Shown: one piece after another, positions 44,501 to 55,722 of the stretch
How positions within the stretch are numbered: position 1 is the first letter of the stretch
How the letters are laid out: every line of letters starts with the position of its first letter
From: Eucommia ulmoides
Taxonomy: Eukaryota; Streptophyta; Magnoliopsida; Garryales; Eucommiaceae
Length of the DNA: 64,000 nucleotides
Assembly (NCBI GenBank): GCA_016647705.1
Contig: JAENRU010000170.1
Coordinates: 1 to 64,000, forward strand
Reading direction: 5' to 3'
Notes under the pieces: generated by a model
Databases searched by the model: none
What the model was told of the DNA's origin: nothing
The model's input: the letters and a program-made list of their open reading frames with translations, nothing else
Program-made: the position numbers and the translations under genes

Positions 44501-45489
44501 CAACAAATCAAGACACTCAATCCCATGCCTTAAGTACACCATATGCAAACACATCCACCAAAGTGAACCCACATTAAGGAATTGATACAAATAATGAGTA
44601 ACAAGAGAAAATCAACTAAAGAAAAAAGAGTGCATAATTTTCCACAATGTAAGGAAGTCCGTTCTTATAACCAAATAAAGGTTCTCAATAGTGTAGGTTT
44701 AATGTTTTAAAAAGGTAAGAGCAGTAAAATCATTATGGAATTTTCAACAATTAATAAAGCAAATGCCTTTTACTTAACAAAAGAAAATATGAACAATATG
44801 ATAATGACATGTATAATAGTCAACTGAATTTACACATCAACGCCAAAATAGATCATAGTTTATTCAGTAGCAGAAAAGCTTCAATATCAAACAAATTTAT
44901 TCAAGCTTCTCCTTCCTGTATCTTTATCAGTACAATCAACATCTAGAAATGGATATAATCATATGTACTTCACCGATGTTAAGATCTCATCGAACTTCCA
45001 GCATAGATTTAACATTTTGTAAAGAAATGAAAAGGTTCCTACAAACGTCCGATCAACATAAAGATCAAGCAGTAATCAATCTCATCTAAATCAAGATGCC
45101 AGATTTAAACACGATTCACGAAAAAAAATGAAACAAAAAAGAAGAGCAAATCTCGCATTTTGACAAACAAATCTACAAATTGACAAATATCATTTATCAT
45201 ATGATTATCCACCAATATATGCACACATCGATAAGAATGTATAAAGATTAGAAATGCTTATAATCATTTCCATACGTTTTCCTCCGCCCAAGACCTTGTG
45301 CACGGGCCTCTCCCTCCCGAATATGCGGTAGATCTTGTCTTTGACGGAAGACACAGGAGTAGAAGAACTCTTGTGCTTTTTCTCGTCGTCTGAATCCGAA
45401 GACGACGAATCGTGGTCGTGAAACTTCTCGGTGATCTTCTCCATCACCGATTCAACGGCGGATTCGTGTTCTCCGGCATGATCGGCCAT
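40746..45489 (-). CDS. Reticulon-like protein B, five exons
   Basis: Exons, read on the minus strand: 45489-45276, 44080-43900, 43232-43091, 41669-41600 and 40912-40746. All have GT/AG borders and join in frame to 257 residues. The N-terminus is acidic/serine-rich. The reticulon homology domain runs from about residue 60 ('[19 protein letters not shown]') with a first long hydrophobic hairpin (about 83-125), a loop with '[20 protein letters not shown]' and a second hairpin (about 178-213), then '[18 protein letters not shown]'. The C-terminus KKLA fits a KKXX ER-retrieval signal. Plant reticulons (about 250-275 residues) insert as wedges in the ER membrane and shape its tubules. Introns 1 to 4 contain MITEs but splice signals are clean. 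No damage seen. Confidence 0.93.
41029..41526. mobile_element. MITE-like aaaccgaaacc repeat, copy 2 (in reticulon intron 4)
   Basis: Opposite orientation to 26184-26610. It ends 'cgggttgaattgccatcccta' region at 41500-41525. It also contains 'aaaccaaaaccaaaa' runs and a (TA)n tract at 41290-41310. Confidence 0.65.
41750..42970. mobile_element. Cluster of related MITE copies in reticulon intron 3
   Basis: Two direct copies (about 41900-42130 and 42262-42500) share 'agactattatgccctgtttt'-like and 'tctccaaatctcccc' phrases. A third, inverted copy covers about 42585-42900. Recurring 'ccaaacggagcctaa' and 'atccaaacggacccttaa' phrases mark ends. The open frames at 42320-42744 belong to this repeat. 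Confidence 0.65.
43378..43795. mobile_element. MITE-like repeat, copy 2 (reticulon intron 2)
   Basis: Inverted copy of the family seen at 37676-37985: 'aatgtagagataatat', 'tagtattatccct' and 'aaagaggtccaagtcca' match its reverse complement. Confidence 0.65.
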
Positions 45490-45769
45490 CGTTACTAGAT
45501 CGATCAACGTCCAAAATGTGAAAATCGCCGGTGGATCTCGAGTGAGTTATTCACACCACTCCTCCCTCTCTCTCTCTCTGCCTGGATGCGACCAGCGTGA
45601 CTACAGAGGCACTCGCCTCAAAAGATATGGGCTCCGACAGACCGAGCCTCAGGTTTGGGTTTTCCAAGCCGAGAGGCTCGGTAAAACTTAAGTGTCTCCG
45701 ACGGACGGCTTTTGCTTTTCCACGTTTCATCATTTGATTGGTGGATAGAATGAACGGTTTGGATGCCAT

Positions 45770-45872
45770 GAGGCGAAAGCCCATTATAAGAATCATTTGG
45801 GCTGGGCCTTTCTTCTTATATTTGGGCCCAAAATAAATAGATATGGGCTTTATGCACGGCCCGTTTAAATAA
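45770..45872 (-). promoter_or_regulatory. Cluster of TGGGCC/AGCCCA (site II-type) words upstream of the reticulon gene
   Basis: Words such as 'aaagcccat', 'ttgggctgggcc', 'tttgggccca', 'tatgggctt' and 'cggccc' occur five to six times in 100 bases, about 280-380 bases before the start codon. Site II elements (TGGGCC/T) are typical of constitutively expressed plant promoters. The role here is inferred from position. Confidence 0.5.
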
Positions 45873-45873
45873 G

Positions 45874-46005
45874 GTGGTGTTTGGGAACCCGAATAGGAGC
45901 CTTGGAATTGGAATTTGAAATAAACAAATGTATAGAATTCGTTGATTTTTAATTCCAATTCTAAGGCCTCAATTCTATACAACCAAACACTACCCAACTT
46001 TCTCT
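45874..46005. mobile_element. Short MITE with ggtggtgtttggg / caaacactaccc ends
   Basis: Inverted ends at 45874-45886 and about 45985-45998. The interior is 'ggaattgg...ttccaatt'. A related fragment at 63730-63816 ends 'accaaacactacctta'. Confidence 0.7.
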
Positions 46006-46107
46006 ATAGGGTTGTTTGTTCGAAATGTGGAGAGAGAGAGCGCAAAAGAGAGACTAGTTAATAACTTCTGATGGAGGATTGTTTGTTCGAAATGTTGGGA
46101 GAGATAC

Positions 46108-46595
46108 TATTTAGGCCCCATTGGTTACTGTTTCTATTTCTTGATTTATGTTTATACTCCTAAAATTTTGAGATTAATGTACTGTAACGTGTTTCGATAA
46201 ACACGTTTCTGTTCCTAAAATTTTGAGAGTGATTTTTGGATAATTCCTAAATCCCTTAAAACTCCAAGAAACAAAAAATATATATATTAATTTTTATTCA
46301 TTCTCTTAAAATTATTCCTACTACTATTTTGCTAGCCGCCGCCACCCCCAGCCACCATACCCCACCGGACACCACTACCAAGTCGACCGCCACCACCACG
46401 CAGGCCACCAAACCAATTTCTTGATTCCGTTCTCATAAATTAAAAAAAATAATTTCAGGACAATGATCGTTACCAAACATGTTTTTCAATTTTGGAATAC
46501 CTCATAATAGAAACAGAATTCTCATCCCAATAAATTGGAAGTAGAAACAGAAAAATAGAAACACTAACCAAATGCTACACTAATATCTCATGAGA
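46108..46595. mobile_element. MITE with ggccccattggttactgttt ends
   Basis: Left end at 46115 and right end 'aacactaaccaaatgctacac' at about 46575 are inverted. It holds a captured-looking C-rich stretch (46330-46410). Related in end sequence to 39503-39940. Confidence 0.65.
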
Positions 46596-46679
46596 GAGAG
46601 AGAGTTGTGGTTGAATTACCTAGGCATAGAAACTCAATTTAGAAGGAGGTGAAGCACCAACAAAGCAGTTGAGGAGCTT

Positions 46680-46870
46680 CTATAAGGTCAGAAATTTCGA
46701 ACTTGCGAAAAAATACTTGTTGGAAGGGACAACCAAGCATCCCGAGCAAGATAGTAGGGTTCGAGCCTGCGAAAAAATATTTGTTGAGAAAGACTGTCAC
46801 ACACCACTAACGAGATAGTCTTTTATCCTGTGGTGAGTAAGAAATACTCTTGAATTTAAAAAAAAAAAAA
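46680..46870 (+). mobile_element. SINE-like copy related to 3484-3650
   Basis: 'gggttcgagcctgcgaaaaaata' carries a B box. The body and a poly-A run at 46859-46871 match the first copy. The 5' part is partly duplicated ('cttgcgaaaaaatacttg' upstream). Confidence 0.5.
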
Positions 46871-47905
46871 GGTAAAGCCCTCCAATGGAAGTCTCACAAA
46901 GGAAAATTATATGCATTTAACAAGCAAAAAGAGTTGAGCCATCCATTTAATATTCAAGGCATATCCAAAAGTATAGGAATATACTTTTGGATTATTCTCA
47001 CCAATAGTTAAAACCATTATCCTCACAAATAAAATATGAAAAAACAAAGTTTATATAAAATATTGAAATTTGTAAAATTTATTAAAATTACAATCCAATA
47101 GGCAAATTTTGACCTAAAATATAATTAAACTTCCAAATCACATAAGAAATATGTTTGATTCTTACAAAATATGGACTGATAGAATTGATTAAATTTTTAA
47201 ACCCGATTAAAATTTTCAATATATTTTAATTATACAAATATTTGAAAACATGTAATTGATAAATTGATTTTTTTTTTTTTTTATATATATTTACTTTAAA
47301 GGAATATCTATATGTTAAAAATTTGTGACTTAAAAGTTCATCTAAATTTTATATGAAATTGATTTTTTTTTTAAAATATATATATATTAATTTTAATTTT
47401 TAATTTTTAATTTTCTTTCGTATTTATTCGTCGAATTGCGTTGCGTTTTCCATATTTATCTATTTTATAAAAGACCTCTTGTCGTTTTGATAAATATTAA
47501 GAACAATCCATGTCATTTTTATAATACATAACACATCTCTTATCTTTTCAGTTTGATTATCTCCAGTATCCTCCGTCACATTATATTGACAAAAATACTC
47601 TCAGAACATAATATTTTTTGTTGTTTATTTTATACTTTTTATTTCTATTTTCTACTTTCTTCCTCTTTCTCTCTTGTTTTGTATTTTTTTATTATGTATT
47701 TTTAAAAAAAAAAAAAATTTGTATTTTAGAAAAGAAAATACGAAAAAAAAAAGATTTAACAAAATTATTTATCAGGATTTTCTCAGATATTAACTCTTTA
47801 TAAAAATAGTACGATTGTGTCTCTCTATTAGTTTGTACCTAAAAAATAGTATGAATGAGGAGTGGCAACAATATTTTCCTAAAATTAAAATAAATAAATG
47901 AGCTT
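46871..47905. other. AT-rich intergenic sequence, no gene recognised
   Basis: Short repeats and poly-A/T tracts only. The plus-strand frame at 47618-47803 is low-complexity Phe/Leu/Lys. Confidence 0.6.
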
Positions 47906-48194
47906 TTTGCACTTTGCATCCTAAAATTTTAGAAATATTTCACTTTAGTCCTTGTCCTTTCAATTTGAACACATTAAATCTTGAAGTATTCAAATCGTGT
48001 CATAATTTTTTATGACGAAATTTACCCACGTGTGTGATTTCGTGTTTCACACGTGGCTCATTTTTTTTCTTCATAAAAATGATAAAATTATCGATTTGTA
48101 CTGACTTAACACGATTTGGATATTTTAGAATTAAAAGTAAAGGGACTAAAGTAAAAAAATTCAAAAACTTCATGGTGCAAAGTGTGTATTTGAA
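47906..48194. mobile_element. MITE with about 95-bp TIRs and a palindromic CACGTG centre
   Basis: Left 'tttgcactttgcatcctaaa' and right 'ttcatggtgcaaagtgtg' are inverted, and similarity extends through 'tttcactttagtccttg' against 'agggactaaagtaaaa' to 'caaatcgtgt' against 'acacgatttg'. The centre 'cccacgtgtgtga...ttcacacgtggc' (48028-48058) is a hairpin holding G-box cores. Confidence 0.8.
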
Positions 48195-49330
48195 CAAGTC
48201 AAAGGTTTAGCTTTATGAATAAGGCAGCCCTCTTTTAATTTTAGAGAGTTAGGTCAACAAACACTACAAAGCATGCTCCAAGCATCTTGCACCACTTTAG
48301 TCACTTGTCCTAAAGAACCCAATGCCCCTATTTTTTCAACTTTTTTTTTTTTCTTTTTCTTAAAAGAATGAAATAAAAAAAAACAACAAAAGCACTTTTT
48401 TTTTTTCTTAAGCCAAAGTACAAAAGAAAAAAGAAAAAAAAAAAAGAAGCCAAAGCACACTCCCAATTCCATTCTTTTTTGCCTTTTTTCTCCTTTTTTT
48501 TTTTTCTCATCTTTTTAGAATTTTCTCAAAACACTAAAATACAAGTCATACCGTGTTGTATTCAGTCGATATGTTTTTTCATTCACTGTCTACGTTAATT
48601 ATCCATTGCAAATAAAAGAAAAAAGAATTTAATTTTTTTTACTAACATATGAGACCAGAAATGAAAATCGGATAACTCATGTTGTAGTCTAAGATATGTC
48701 AACGAAGATTCAAAAATTGGTTGAGGGAAAATTAATTATTTTTAGGATTTTTATTAAATATTTTTATAATTTAGAGGACATCTGTAAAATTTTAAGAGAT
48801 TTTAATTGATTTTTTCTGAAAATAAATAGATAATGATTAAAAATTTCAAAAATTGACGAGAAACTTGAGTCTCCTCTGGACCCTTAATAGCTCCACTACT
48901 GCAATATGCTGAGAACTGGGATTTTGACCATGACTAATAAAAAATGACTCCTGAGATTATTGTATGAGTTTAGTCTTCCAATCTAGATAGACTTTATCCT
49001 TAGTCTCCCCCCTCCACCTTCCCTGGTTGGCTCATGCCATTCGAGGTGGCCCAACCCAGCATTAGCTATGCTTTTCATTTTACACTACCGTACAACTCTA
49101 ACGCTTTAGATTTGAACTATGCTTCCTTATTGTTTCTTTATTAGAATTCTCTTAATTGATCTCGGAACTTAATAAAAGACTTAATTTTGAGAACAAAATG
49201 AAATTGTGAAAAATTTAATTCAATTAAATGATTGTTTTTAAAAAATAAAACTAAAAATTGTTGTGTGTGATTGACAATTTTTATTTTTTTATCTATTTTA
49301 ATTGTGTTTTTAAAAATAAAAAACATAGAA
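48195..49330. other. Intergenic sequence with poly-A/T tracts, no gene recognised
   Basis: 48340-48500 is dominated by (T)n and (A)n runs that create Lys/Phe-rich open frames. 48540-49330 shows no coding similarity. Confidence 0.6.
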
Positions 49331-49385
49331 GCCCATTGGGCCCATAAATAAATTGTATGGCAAATAAAAGCCCATCGGGCCGGCC
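49331..49385 (+). promoter_or_regulatory. AGCCCA/TGGGCC words upstream of the MAKR gene
   Basis: 'agcccattgggccca' and 'aagcccatcgggccggccc' lie about 185-240 bases before the start codon. They are of the same site II type as upstream of the reticulon gene. Function is inferred. Confidence 0.45.
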
Positions 49386-49568
49386 CGATTGACTAGTCCA
49401 AGTCATGAAATCCCGCCATGGTCAACAGAATCTGCTAGCTGCAGTCTACGCCTGACCTGAACCGTCTCAGTCTCTCTCTCTTTCTCTCTCACACACGCGC
49501 ACACACAGTTCAGTTCTGGTAGGGTCTATTTATAATTCCAGCTCTTCGACTGCTTCAATCAGCAGATT

Positions 49569-50594
49569 ATGGAAGTTCTTAGCTCGCTCAACTTCCGGCG
49601 AAGCGCCGGAGCTGAAGCAACGTTCGTCGTCGTCGACGGTGTTTCCTCCATGGACTCAGATGATGAAGATTCGTTTATCGATTTAGTCTTTGCATCGCCG
49701 AAATGCAAAGAGAAAGCGGAATACATTTCGAAACGTGTGAATGAGGAGATTTGCAGTAATAAATCGTTCGAGAGCGACAGCGAGGCGCGGTTTGGATTCG
49801 TTGATTCGCCGAGAGATGTGTTCTCCGGAGCAAAAGTTTATCCGGTGGAAACGAATTTGAAGGCTCCGTCGCCGATTTCGGTGCTGAAATCTCCGACGAG
49901 GTTAAAAGTTTTCGCGCTAGGGCTTAGGAAATCAAAATCGGTAAAAACGGCGTCGACGGCGTCCGCTGGTGCTTCAGCGTTAAGTCTCGGTGATCAGTTC
50001 AGGAAATCGTTATCGGATGAAGAGAGCAAACGTTTCCCGGCGAAATACGTGGTCGGAGATGCTCCGGCCGCCGATTCGTTCACCAGAAACAATACTCTGA
50101 GATGCAAAATCCAGCAAGAGAGAGTAAAAGACGCTTCTCCTTTCGATTTGCGGAAGCGTTTACCGAAATACCTGAAGCTTATCAAACCTCTGTATATGAA
50201 GGTGAAGACATTATCTTCGAAGACGGCGGCGCCGGTGAAGCCAGGGAATATTCCGGCGGGACACAGAGTATTCTGCAACCACTTAGGAAAAAGCAAATCG
50301 ACGTCGGCGGCGAGTAGGAGAGACGATTCGCTGTTGCAGCAACACGACGGGATCCAGAGTGCCATTCTCCATTGCAAGAGATCGTACAACTCTGCATCAT
50401 CAGGTAAAAATTATCAAACCGCAATTTCAGTTCAAAATTTCTAGTTTCATTTTCTGCTAAACTTGAATCTAAATCTTGAATTTCTAAACAAAAATAAAAA
50501 ACATAAAAAATTCTATACTTCCGTCTCAGATTGTTCTGTTCTAGCGAGGTCTGCAAGCGATCCTTCATGCGAGAAATCTATCGATCCGCCATGA
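49569..50594 (+). CDS. Membrane-associated kinase regulator (MAKR/BKI1-like), two exons
   Basis: Exon 1 is 49569-50403 and exon 2 is 50530-50594, with GT/AG borders, giving 299 residues. The N-terminus has the acidic 'MDSDDEDSFIDLVF' (28-41) typical of MAKRs. A Lys-rich stretch at 198-213 ('LPKYLKLIKPLYMKVKT') would bind acidic lipids of the plasma membrane. 'DGIQSAILHCKRSYN' (260-274) and the exon-2-coded 'LARSASDPSCEKS' tail match the conserved C-terminal region. In BKI1, the founding relative, the tail binds the BRI1 receptor kinase and phosphorylation of the basic region releases it from the membrane; other MAKRs act near other receptor kinases. Which receptor this one serves cannot be told. 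A stop four codons after SIDPP-type ending confirms completeness. Confidence 0.9.
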
Positions 50595-50599
50595 AAATG

Positions 50600-52285
50600 C
50601 ACGCGAAGAGCATGAAAGAATTAGATTAAAGCGGGAAAAAATAGGAAATTTCAGTTGCAGTTTGCCTTCAAGAAAGCTGATAGTTATTTTGTATAGGAAA
50701 TATTTGGTATTTATGTGTAATTTTACATTACATTTAATCCTGATGAAAAATAGTGTAAAAATTACATTATGGAGATCTTAAGGCATGCTTGGTTGTCTAA
50801 ATTATCCCCTTTTATAAATTATTTTTTATTTTTAATTAATTGATTTGTATATTTTAAATCAAGAGAGTTTTTGGTGAAGACAAGATTAAAGTTGTTACTC
50901 ATGCAGTTCATGCGTTACAATAATTTTTTCAAAACTGCACAGTTGTTTTACAACATAAAAGTCGTCGTAATTTTTTCAAGTAAAAATTACAATAATTTTT
51001 ATGGTGTGTAATGACTTTGAACTCTTGACAAAATTATTAGACTTCTCAAAAAAATATTGTACTGAATGGGTTGCAAGAATAGTGAAATACAAATTAATTT
51101 CGGGATCATGAAAAAAAAAATCTTTAAATTAATTTACATACAATGGTCTTAGTTTGTATAAATTTTTTGGGATTTTGATGAATAATTCACAAAATTAGAA
51201 TTTAACTATACATTCTATGAGCTATAGTATTTTTTCAAAATTTCAAAGTTATTGTAATCTATAAAAGTTGTTAGTGATTTTTTATATAAAAAATCGTTGT
51301 AACTTTTATGGTTTACAATTATTTTTGCATTTTTCAGAATAACTTTATATTTTTGAAATAATTATTGTAGCGCGTGTACTTTGAAACTTAAAATTTTAAT
51401 TTCGCGAACTGTTAAAAAAAAAAAAAATTATATTTTAATTTAAGTATTTTATTTTTTTACAATAAAATATTAAACTATGTTAATTGATAAATTAATTGTT
51501 TATTTATGGATGTTATACTAAAGAAATGCCCTCATATTCAAGTATGCTTAATATTCTTCATCTCCTTCATTCTTGATTCATAGTATTGATTTCCACAAAT
51601 ATCTTCATCTCTTGTAATAAATTCTAAAGTTCTTCATCTCCTACAATAAATTTCAAAGGTCTTCATTTTTTTTAATTGTCCGTTATTTTTTTTTTAATAT
51701 ATTCCCTACATTTTTTTTGTATTTTTTAATATATCAAATAATGGATGGTCTCATTTAATTTTTTAATTCTTTTTATTTTAGTTAATTTATTTTTTCCTTA
51801 TTGATACACAAATATATGATTAAATTTTTTGATCCATATTTTAAATTATTTAAAAAATGAAGAGTAATTGAAAAATTATTTATACCTAAAAAAAAAATCG
51901 ATACGATATAAATTAATTAAATTAGTATTTGTTAGGTTTACAAAAATTGAATCATAATTTATGTCCATTTATGTGTTATTTTATAGTATTTTATTAAAAA
52001 AAAAAAATTATACACGTATTATTTCACTTTTGAAAATATATATTTTCACATTTTTATTTAAAAAAAATAAAATCAATTAGAATATTTAAAATTTCATATA
52101 TTCATCCTTTAATTTATATAAATTTCAATTGAACTCTTAAAAAAAATTATCCTTTAAAAAATGCTATATGTTTTATATTATATGTGGATCAAGAATCAAA
52201 ATTATAATATCAAAATATTCAAATTACAAAAAAAAATATACTAATATTATTTTTTTAGAATATGCGAATCTAAATCTAGTTAAAA
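50600..52285. other. AT-rich intergenic sequence with dispersed repeats
   Basis: 50930-51110 ('caataatttttatggtgtg', 'ttgacaaaattattagact') matches 60428-60600, so a repeat family is shared. No gene seen; 51420-52280 is mostly poly-A/T. Confidence 0.6.
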
Positions 52286-52287
52286 GC

Positions 52288-53512
52288 AATGTTTTAAAAA
52301 CCGGACCGGACCGGCCGGTCGGACCGGTCAAACCGTCGACCGGTCACCTTTCCAGTCCGGAAAACCCCCCAAAACCGCCTGGGGTTAAAAACCGGCCAAT
52401 CGGACGGTTAAACCCGGTTCAACCGCGAACCGGGGCGGTTTTTGACATTTGCCCAACATATAAATACTTACCCCAAAAAAACCCACATTCTTCAGACTTC
52501 ACCAGTGCAAGAGGCATCGCCAAAAAAACCCTAAATTCTTCAGACTTCACCATTGCAAGGAGGCATCGTCGGGCTTCGTTCGTTCCTCAATCTCTCTCTC
52601 TCAAATCTCAACGACGACGACGATTTCACCCTAATTTTGTTTGATTCCTTCTCCGATTTCACCATTGCAAGAGGCATCGTCGGGCCTTCGTTCATTCCTC
52701 AATCTCTATCTCTCAAATCTCGGCAAGGACGACGATTTCACCCTAATTTTGTCCGATTTCAACGACGACGACGACGATTTTCACCCTAATTTTGTCCGAT
52801 TCCTTCTCCGATTTCACCATTGCAAGAGGCATCCTTGCTTGTGCAACCTTCGACAACGGCGGCGAACGACGGCCAGATAGCGAACGACCTTCGACGACGA
52901 CGGCGAACGATGGCCAGACTGTGGACGGCGGACGACGGCCAAACGGTTGACTGCTGTAATTTTTTTTTTTTGTCTGAAATTTATATTTTGTTCTTCACTC
53001 CAATTGTTGATTGTTGTTGAGTTGTTGATACTTTAGTTTAGTTTTGTTCTTGATCAATTGTTTCGGTTGAGTATCCTTCAGTGTTGTTGAGTTATTCACT
53101 ATCGTTCGCTCTTGTATTCACAGTGTATTATGGATGATTTGGACTTTACAATTGTTCTTGTGGTTGTTCGACTATTTATTTTGAACTCTTGAATGATGTA
53201 GTGCTGTTTTATTAAAAAATGTGTCTTTGTTTATGAATTATATATTGATAAATGATAATTTGAATTTGAGTATTTAAAGTTAATAGAATTTGGTGGATCT
53301 TATTTTTTATGTTTTATTTTTCTTCAAATAAATGTGTGTATAACTGTATACATATATTTTTTATTTTTTATTTAAATAAATATATATATATAAAATAATT
53401 ATGACGTAATTATGACGTCACCGGTTCAACCGCGGTTCGCCTACCGGTTAAACCAGTGACCCGTGACCCGGTAACCTTTCCGGTTCGATGTCCGGTCCGG
53501 TTTTCAAAACAT
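52288..53512. mobile_element. hAT-like non-autonomous element with ccggacc-rich TIRs
   Basis: Left 'caatgttttaaaaaccggac' and right 'ggttttcaaaacattg' are inverted, with further inverted 'aaccggn' words inward. The flanks read gttaaaag on the left and gttaaaaa on the right, 7 of 8 matching, as for the 8-bp duplications of hAT elements. Inside is a directly repeated 5'-UTR-like segment (52490-52830). No transposase. Confidence 0.75.
52490..52830. repeat. About 120-bp direct repeats inside the hAT-like element
   Basis: Units beginning 'ttcaccattgcaagaggcatc' and containing 'cctcaatctctctctctcaaa' and 'gacgacgatttcaccctaat' recur about three times, with a partial start at 52497 and a partial end at 52815. 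Followed by 'cgacggcgaacgac' repeats to 52950. Confidence 0.8.
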
Positions 53513-53685
53513 TGGTTAAAAAAAAACACCAACAAAAGACACTTGTGAAAATAGCCCATATATAAAATCCAACTTTATTTATATAAATAAACATATTAAA
53601 ATCAGAAAAAACAAAAAAAAACCAAAAACAGCCCCCTATATAACAACGTATTACATATTTCACCACTAAAAAATCAATTCCAAAA

Positions 53686-54333
53686 TCACCTACAAACGAC
53701 GTTTCGGATTGACTGTGTTGCAATAACAACGTCCATGGAACAGTCCATCTCGGTCGATCTCCTCCTCCTCATCACAAAGAAAAACACCACCCTCCCCTGA
53801 AGTCTCGCCCTGCTCGTGAGCCGCAAAATCCCTAAATTCAGATCGCTCCTCAGTTCAGATTCTCTCAGTAAATTGTTCGAAATCAAATCCACATCCACGT
53901 TGAATCTCCTAGTGGATCGTGCCCTGGCCCGAGCCCGGTTAACATTTCCCGTCCCCACCAGTTCTCCCATGTAGAAAAACTGTATCGTGCTGTTCCGATA
54001 CCTGTAGTTTCCGAAGTTCGCGTTTCTCACGCCGAGCTCGGCATTGATCTGAAAGTTGAACGAAGGCACAGAAGGGGTGGAGTTGAAGCTGCGGAAACTG
54101 GCAGATCGTACCCGAAACTTGGGTGTCCGGAGCCTCATGATGACCAGGATGAAGACCAACATGATGGCAATCTGGAAAACCGTGAAGACGGCGATATAAG
54201 CGAAACATTTGTTTCGCTTCTTTTTCTTGAGGTCCTTGGCGGCCGACGAGGAGGCAGCTACCTCCTCGTCGCTCCTGGAGTGCCCGTTGGCCGTTGGTGC
54301 CAGTGGATGTACCTGTTGCTGCTCTTTATCCAT
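53686..54333 (-). CDS. LEA_2/NHL-type (NDR1/HIN1-like) membrane protein
   Basis: The ATG at 54333 gives 215 residues in one exon. The more upstream in-frame start would add a tail coded from TATA-rich leader sequence, so it is rejected. Layout: a cytosolic N-terminus with Lys cluster (35-42), one hydrophobic segment (about 44-67, 'CFAYIAVFTVFQIAIMLVFI'), 'RTPKFRVRSASF' and an LEA_2-type beta domain to about 200, ending 'MDCSMDVVIATQSIRNVVCR'. The family includes NDR1/HIN1-like proteins and LEA hydroxyproline-rich glycoproteins, often plasma-membrane anchored and linked to stress or defence. The specific role is not known. Arg-rich 'NRARARARSTRRF' (132-144) is a normal position for a basic patch in this group. 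Confidence 0.88.
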   Translation of the reverse strand: MDKEQQQVHPLAPTANGHSRSDEEVAASSSAAKDLKKKKRNKCFAYIAVFTVFQIAIMLVFILVIMRLRTPKFRVRSASFRSFNSTPSVPSFNFQINAELGVRNANFGNYRYRNSTIQFFYMGELVGTGNVNRARARARSTRRFNVDVDLISNNLLRESELRSDLNLGILRLTSRARLQGRVVFFFVMRRRRSTEMDCSMDVVIATQSIRNVVCR

Positions 54334-54411
54334 TTCCGTTGGAGTCTTGAAAAAAATGAGTAGAAGTAGTTGGATAAAAAATATTGTGATGAGATGGTTG
54401 AGAAGGCAATC

Positions 54412-54421
54412 ATATATATAG
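54412..54421 (-). promoter_or_regulatory. TATA-box candidate of the LEA_2 gene
   Basis: 'tatatatat' on the minus strand about 80 bases before the start codon, well placed for a short 5' leader. Confidence 0.55.
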
Positions 54422-54484
54422 AGAGACAAAGAGAAGGGGGTAGTGGAAATGTTTAGGTTTAAACAAGTGGTTTTTTTGGGTTAA

Positions 54485-54708
54485 GTAAACTTTATTCCCT
54501 ATAGTTTGATTGATTTGCACTTATCTTCTATAGTTTAAAAATCACCACTTATATCTCTTGTAATTAGATTTTCGAACCACTTACCCTTGATATAGGGGAG
54601 TAAACGCAATAAATATCTGATCACAGAAGAATAAGTGGCAATTTTTAAACTATAGGACAATAAAGTACAAATTAGTCAAATTATAGGGAAGTAAAGTACT
54701 CTTAACGC
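54485..54708. mobile_element. 220-bp MITE just upstream of the LEA_2 gene
   Basis: Left 'taaactttattccctatagt' and right 'ttatagggaagtaaagta' are inverted. The inner 'tctatagtttaaaaatc' against 'tttttaaactatagga' extends the TIR to about 65 bases. It lies about 150 bases upstream of the start codon, between TATA box and distal promoter. Confidence 0.8.
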
Positions 54709-54910
54709 TAAGATTTTTCTCTAATAAGATTTTTCTCTAATAAGCTGGACGCGTTTGTGGTGGACTTTGAACCTTTGACTATTTTGCATCATGTTGACAT
54801 TTTTGGCTTTTGGCTTGATTTTTCATTTCTTTTGATTAATTATATTCTTTTGATTGTTATAGGCACTTTCGATGTTCGATTGAGCCATATTGCTCTCCTA
54901 AAGTTTAAGG

Positions 54911-55722
54911 TTGCGTTTGGGTAATAGATTTGACAAATTTAAATGATTTATGTAATGATGGAATTTTAGAATTGTGAATTTTAAAATCACATCATTTAAC
55001 AAATCTTTTATTTGGATAACTATTTGAGTTACAGTATTTGATCGTGTAATTTATAATTTCTTTATTTAGATAGGTAAAGTATTTATAAGTACAATTCACG
55101 AAGGTCAAACATGTTTTGCTATAGAAAAAACACCCACCATAGATCATGATTTGGAACAACAAAATCAAGATCATTCCATTTCAATCAAATGAAGTGAAAA
55201 TTGCAATTACACAAAATCTGAAAACGAACAAGTTAAAATTGCAGAGAAATCGCTAATACCTAAAAATCCAATAAAGAAGCCCTGAGAGGAAGAACCCTAG
55301 ACGATGAACGACGATGACGAAGAACGATTAAAAAATGTTCATCGGCAAGATGAGAAATCGGAGGGCGATTTTGTTGGAGGCTGAGAAATTGGAGGCTAAT
55401 TTTGTCATCGCCTGAAAGATCGGCGTCGTCGACTGAGAGATCGCGGTCGTCGAGTGAAGGCTGGTCGTCGCAAGAAGCAAGCAACGAAGAAATGGTCGCG
55501 AGAAAGAGATTTGCGAAATTCCCTCTTGAGAGGATTTGCCAAATGAGACCTCTCCCAAAATTATTTCCAAATTCGTCTTTCAACATTTTTTTAAGACAAA
55601 AGGATTTGTCAAATCTTTTTTCATAACTATCCAAACAAAATATTTGTTAAAAATAAATTTTGAAATCCTTCACCCAAATGAAATCTTTTCTCCAAATCCC
55701 TTACCCAAACACAACCTAAATT
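54911..55722. mobile_element. MITE with aaggttgcgtttgggtaa ends
   Basis: Left 'ttaaggttgcgtttgggtaa' and right 'ttacccaaacacaacctaaa' are inverted. Non-coding; the frames at 55260-55634 are low-complexity shadows. The following tandem duplication starts inside it. Confidence 0.7.

Noticed and set aside
48254..48510. Lys/Phe-rich frames on the minus strand
   Set aside because: Created by poly-A/T tracts.
52168..53020. Arg/Ser-rich plus-strand frames in the hAT-like element
   Set aside because: Overlapping frames from tandem repeats; no domain and no splice structure.
55260..55634. 124-codon minus-strand frame
   Set aside because: Lies within a MITE; low complexity and no family likeness.
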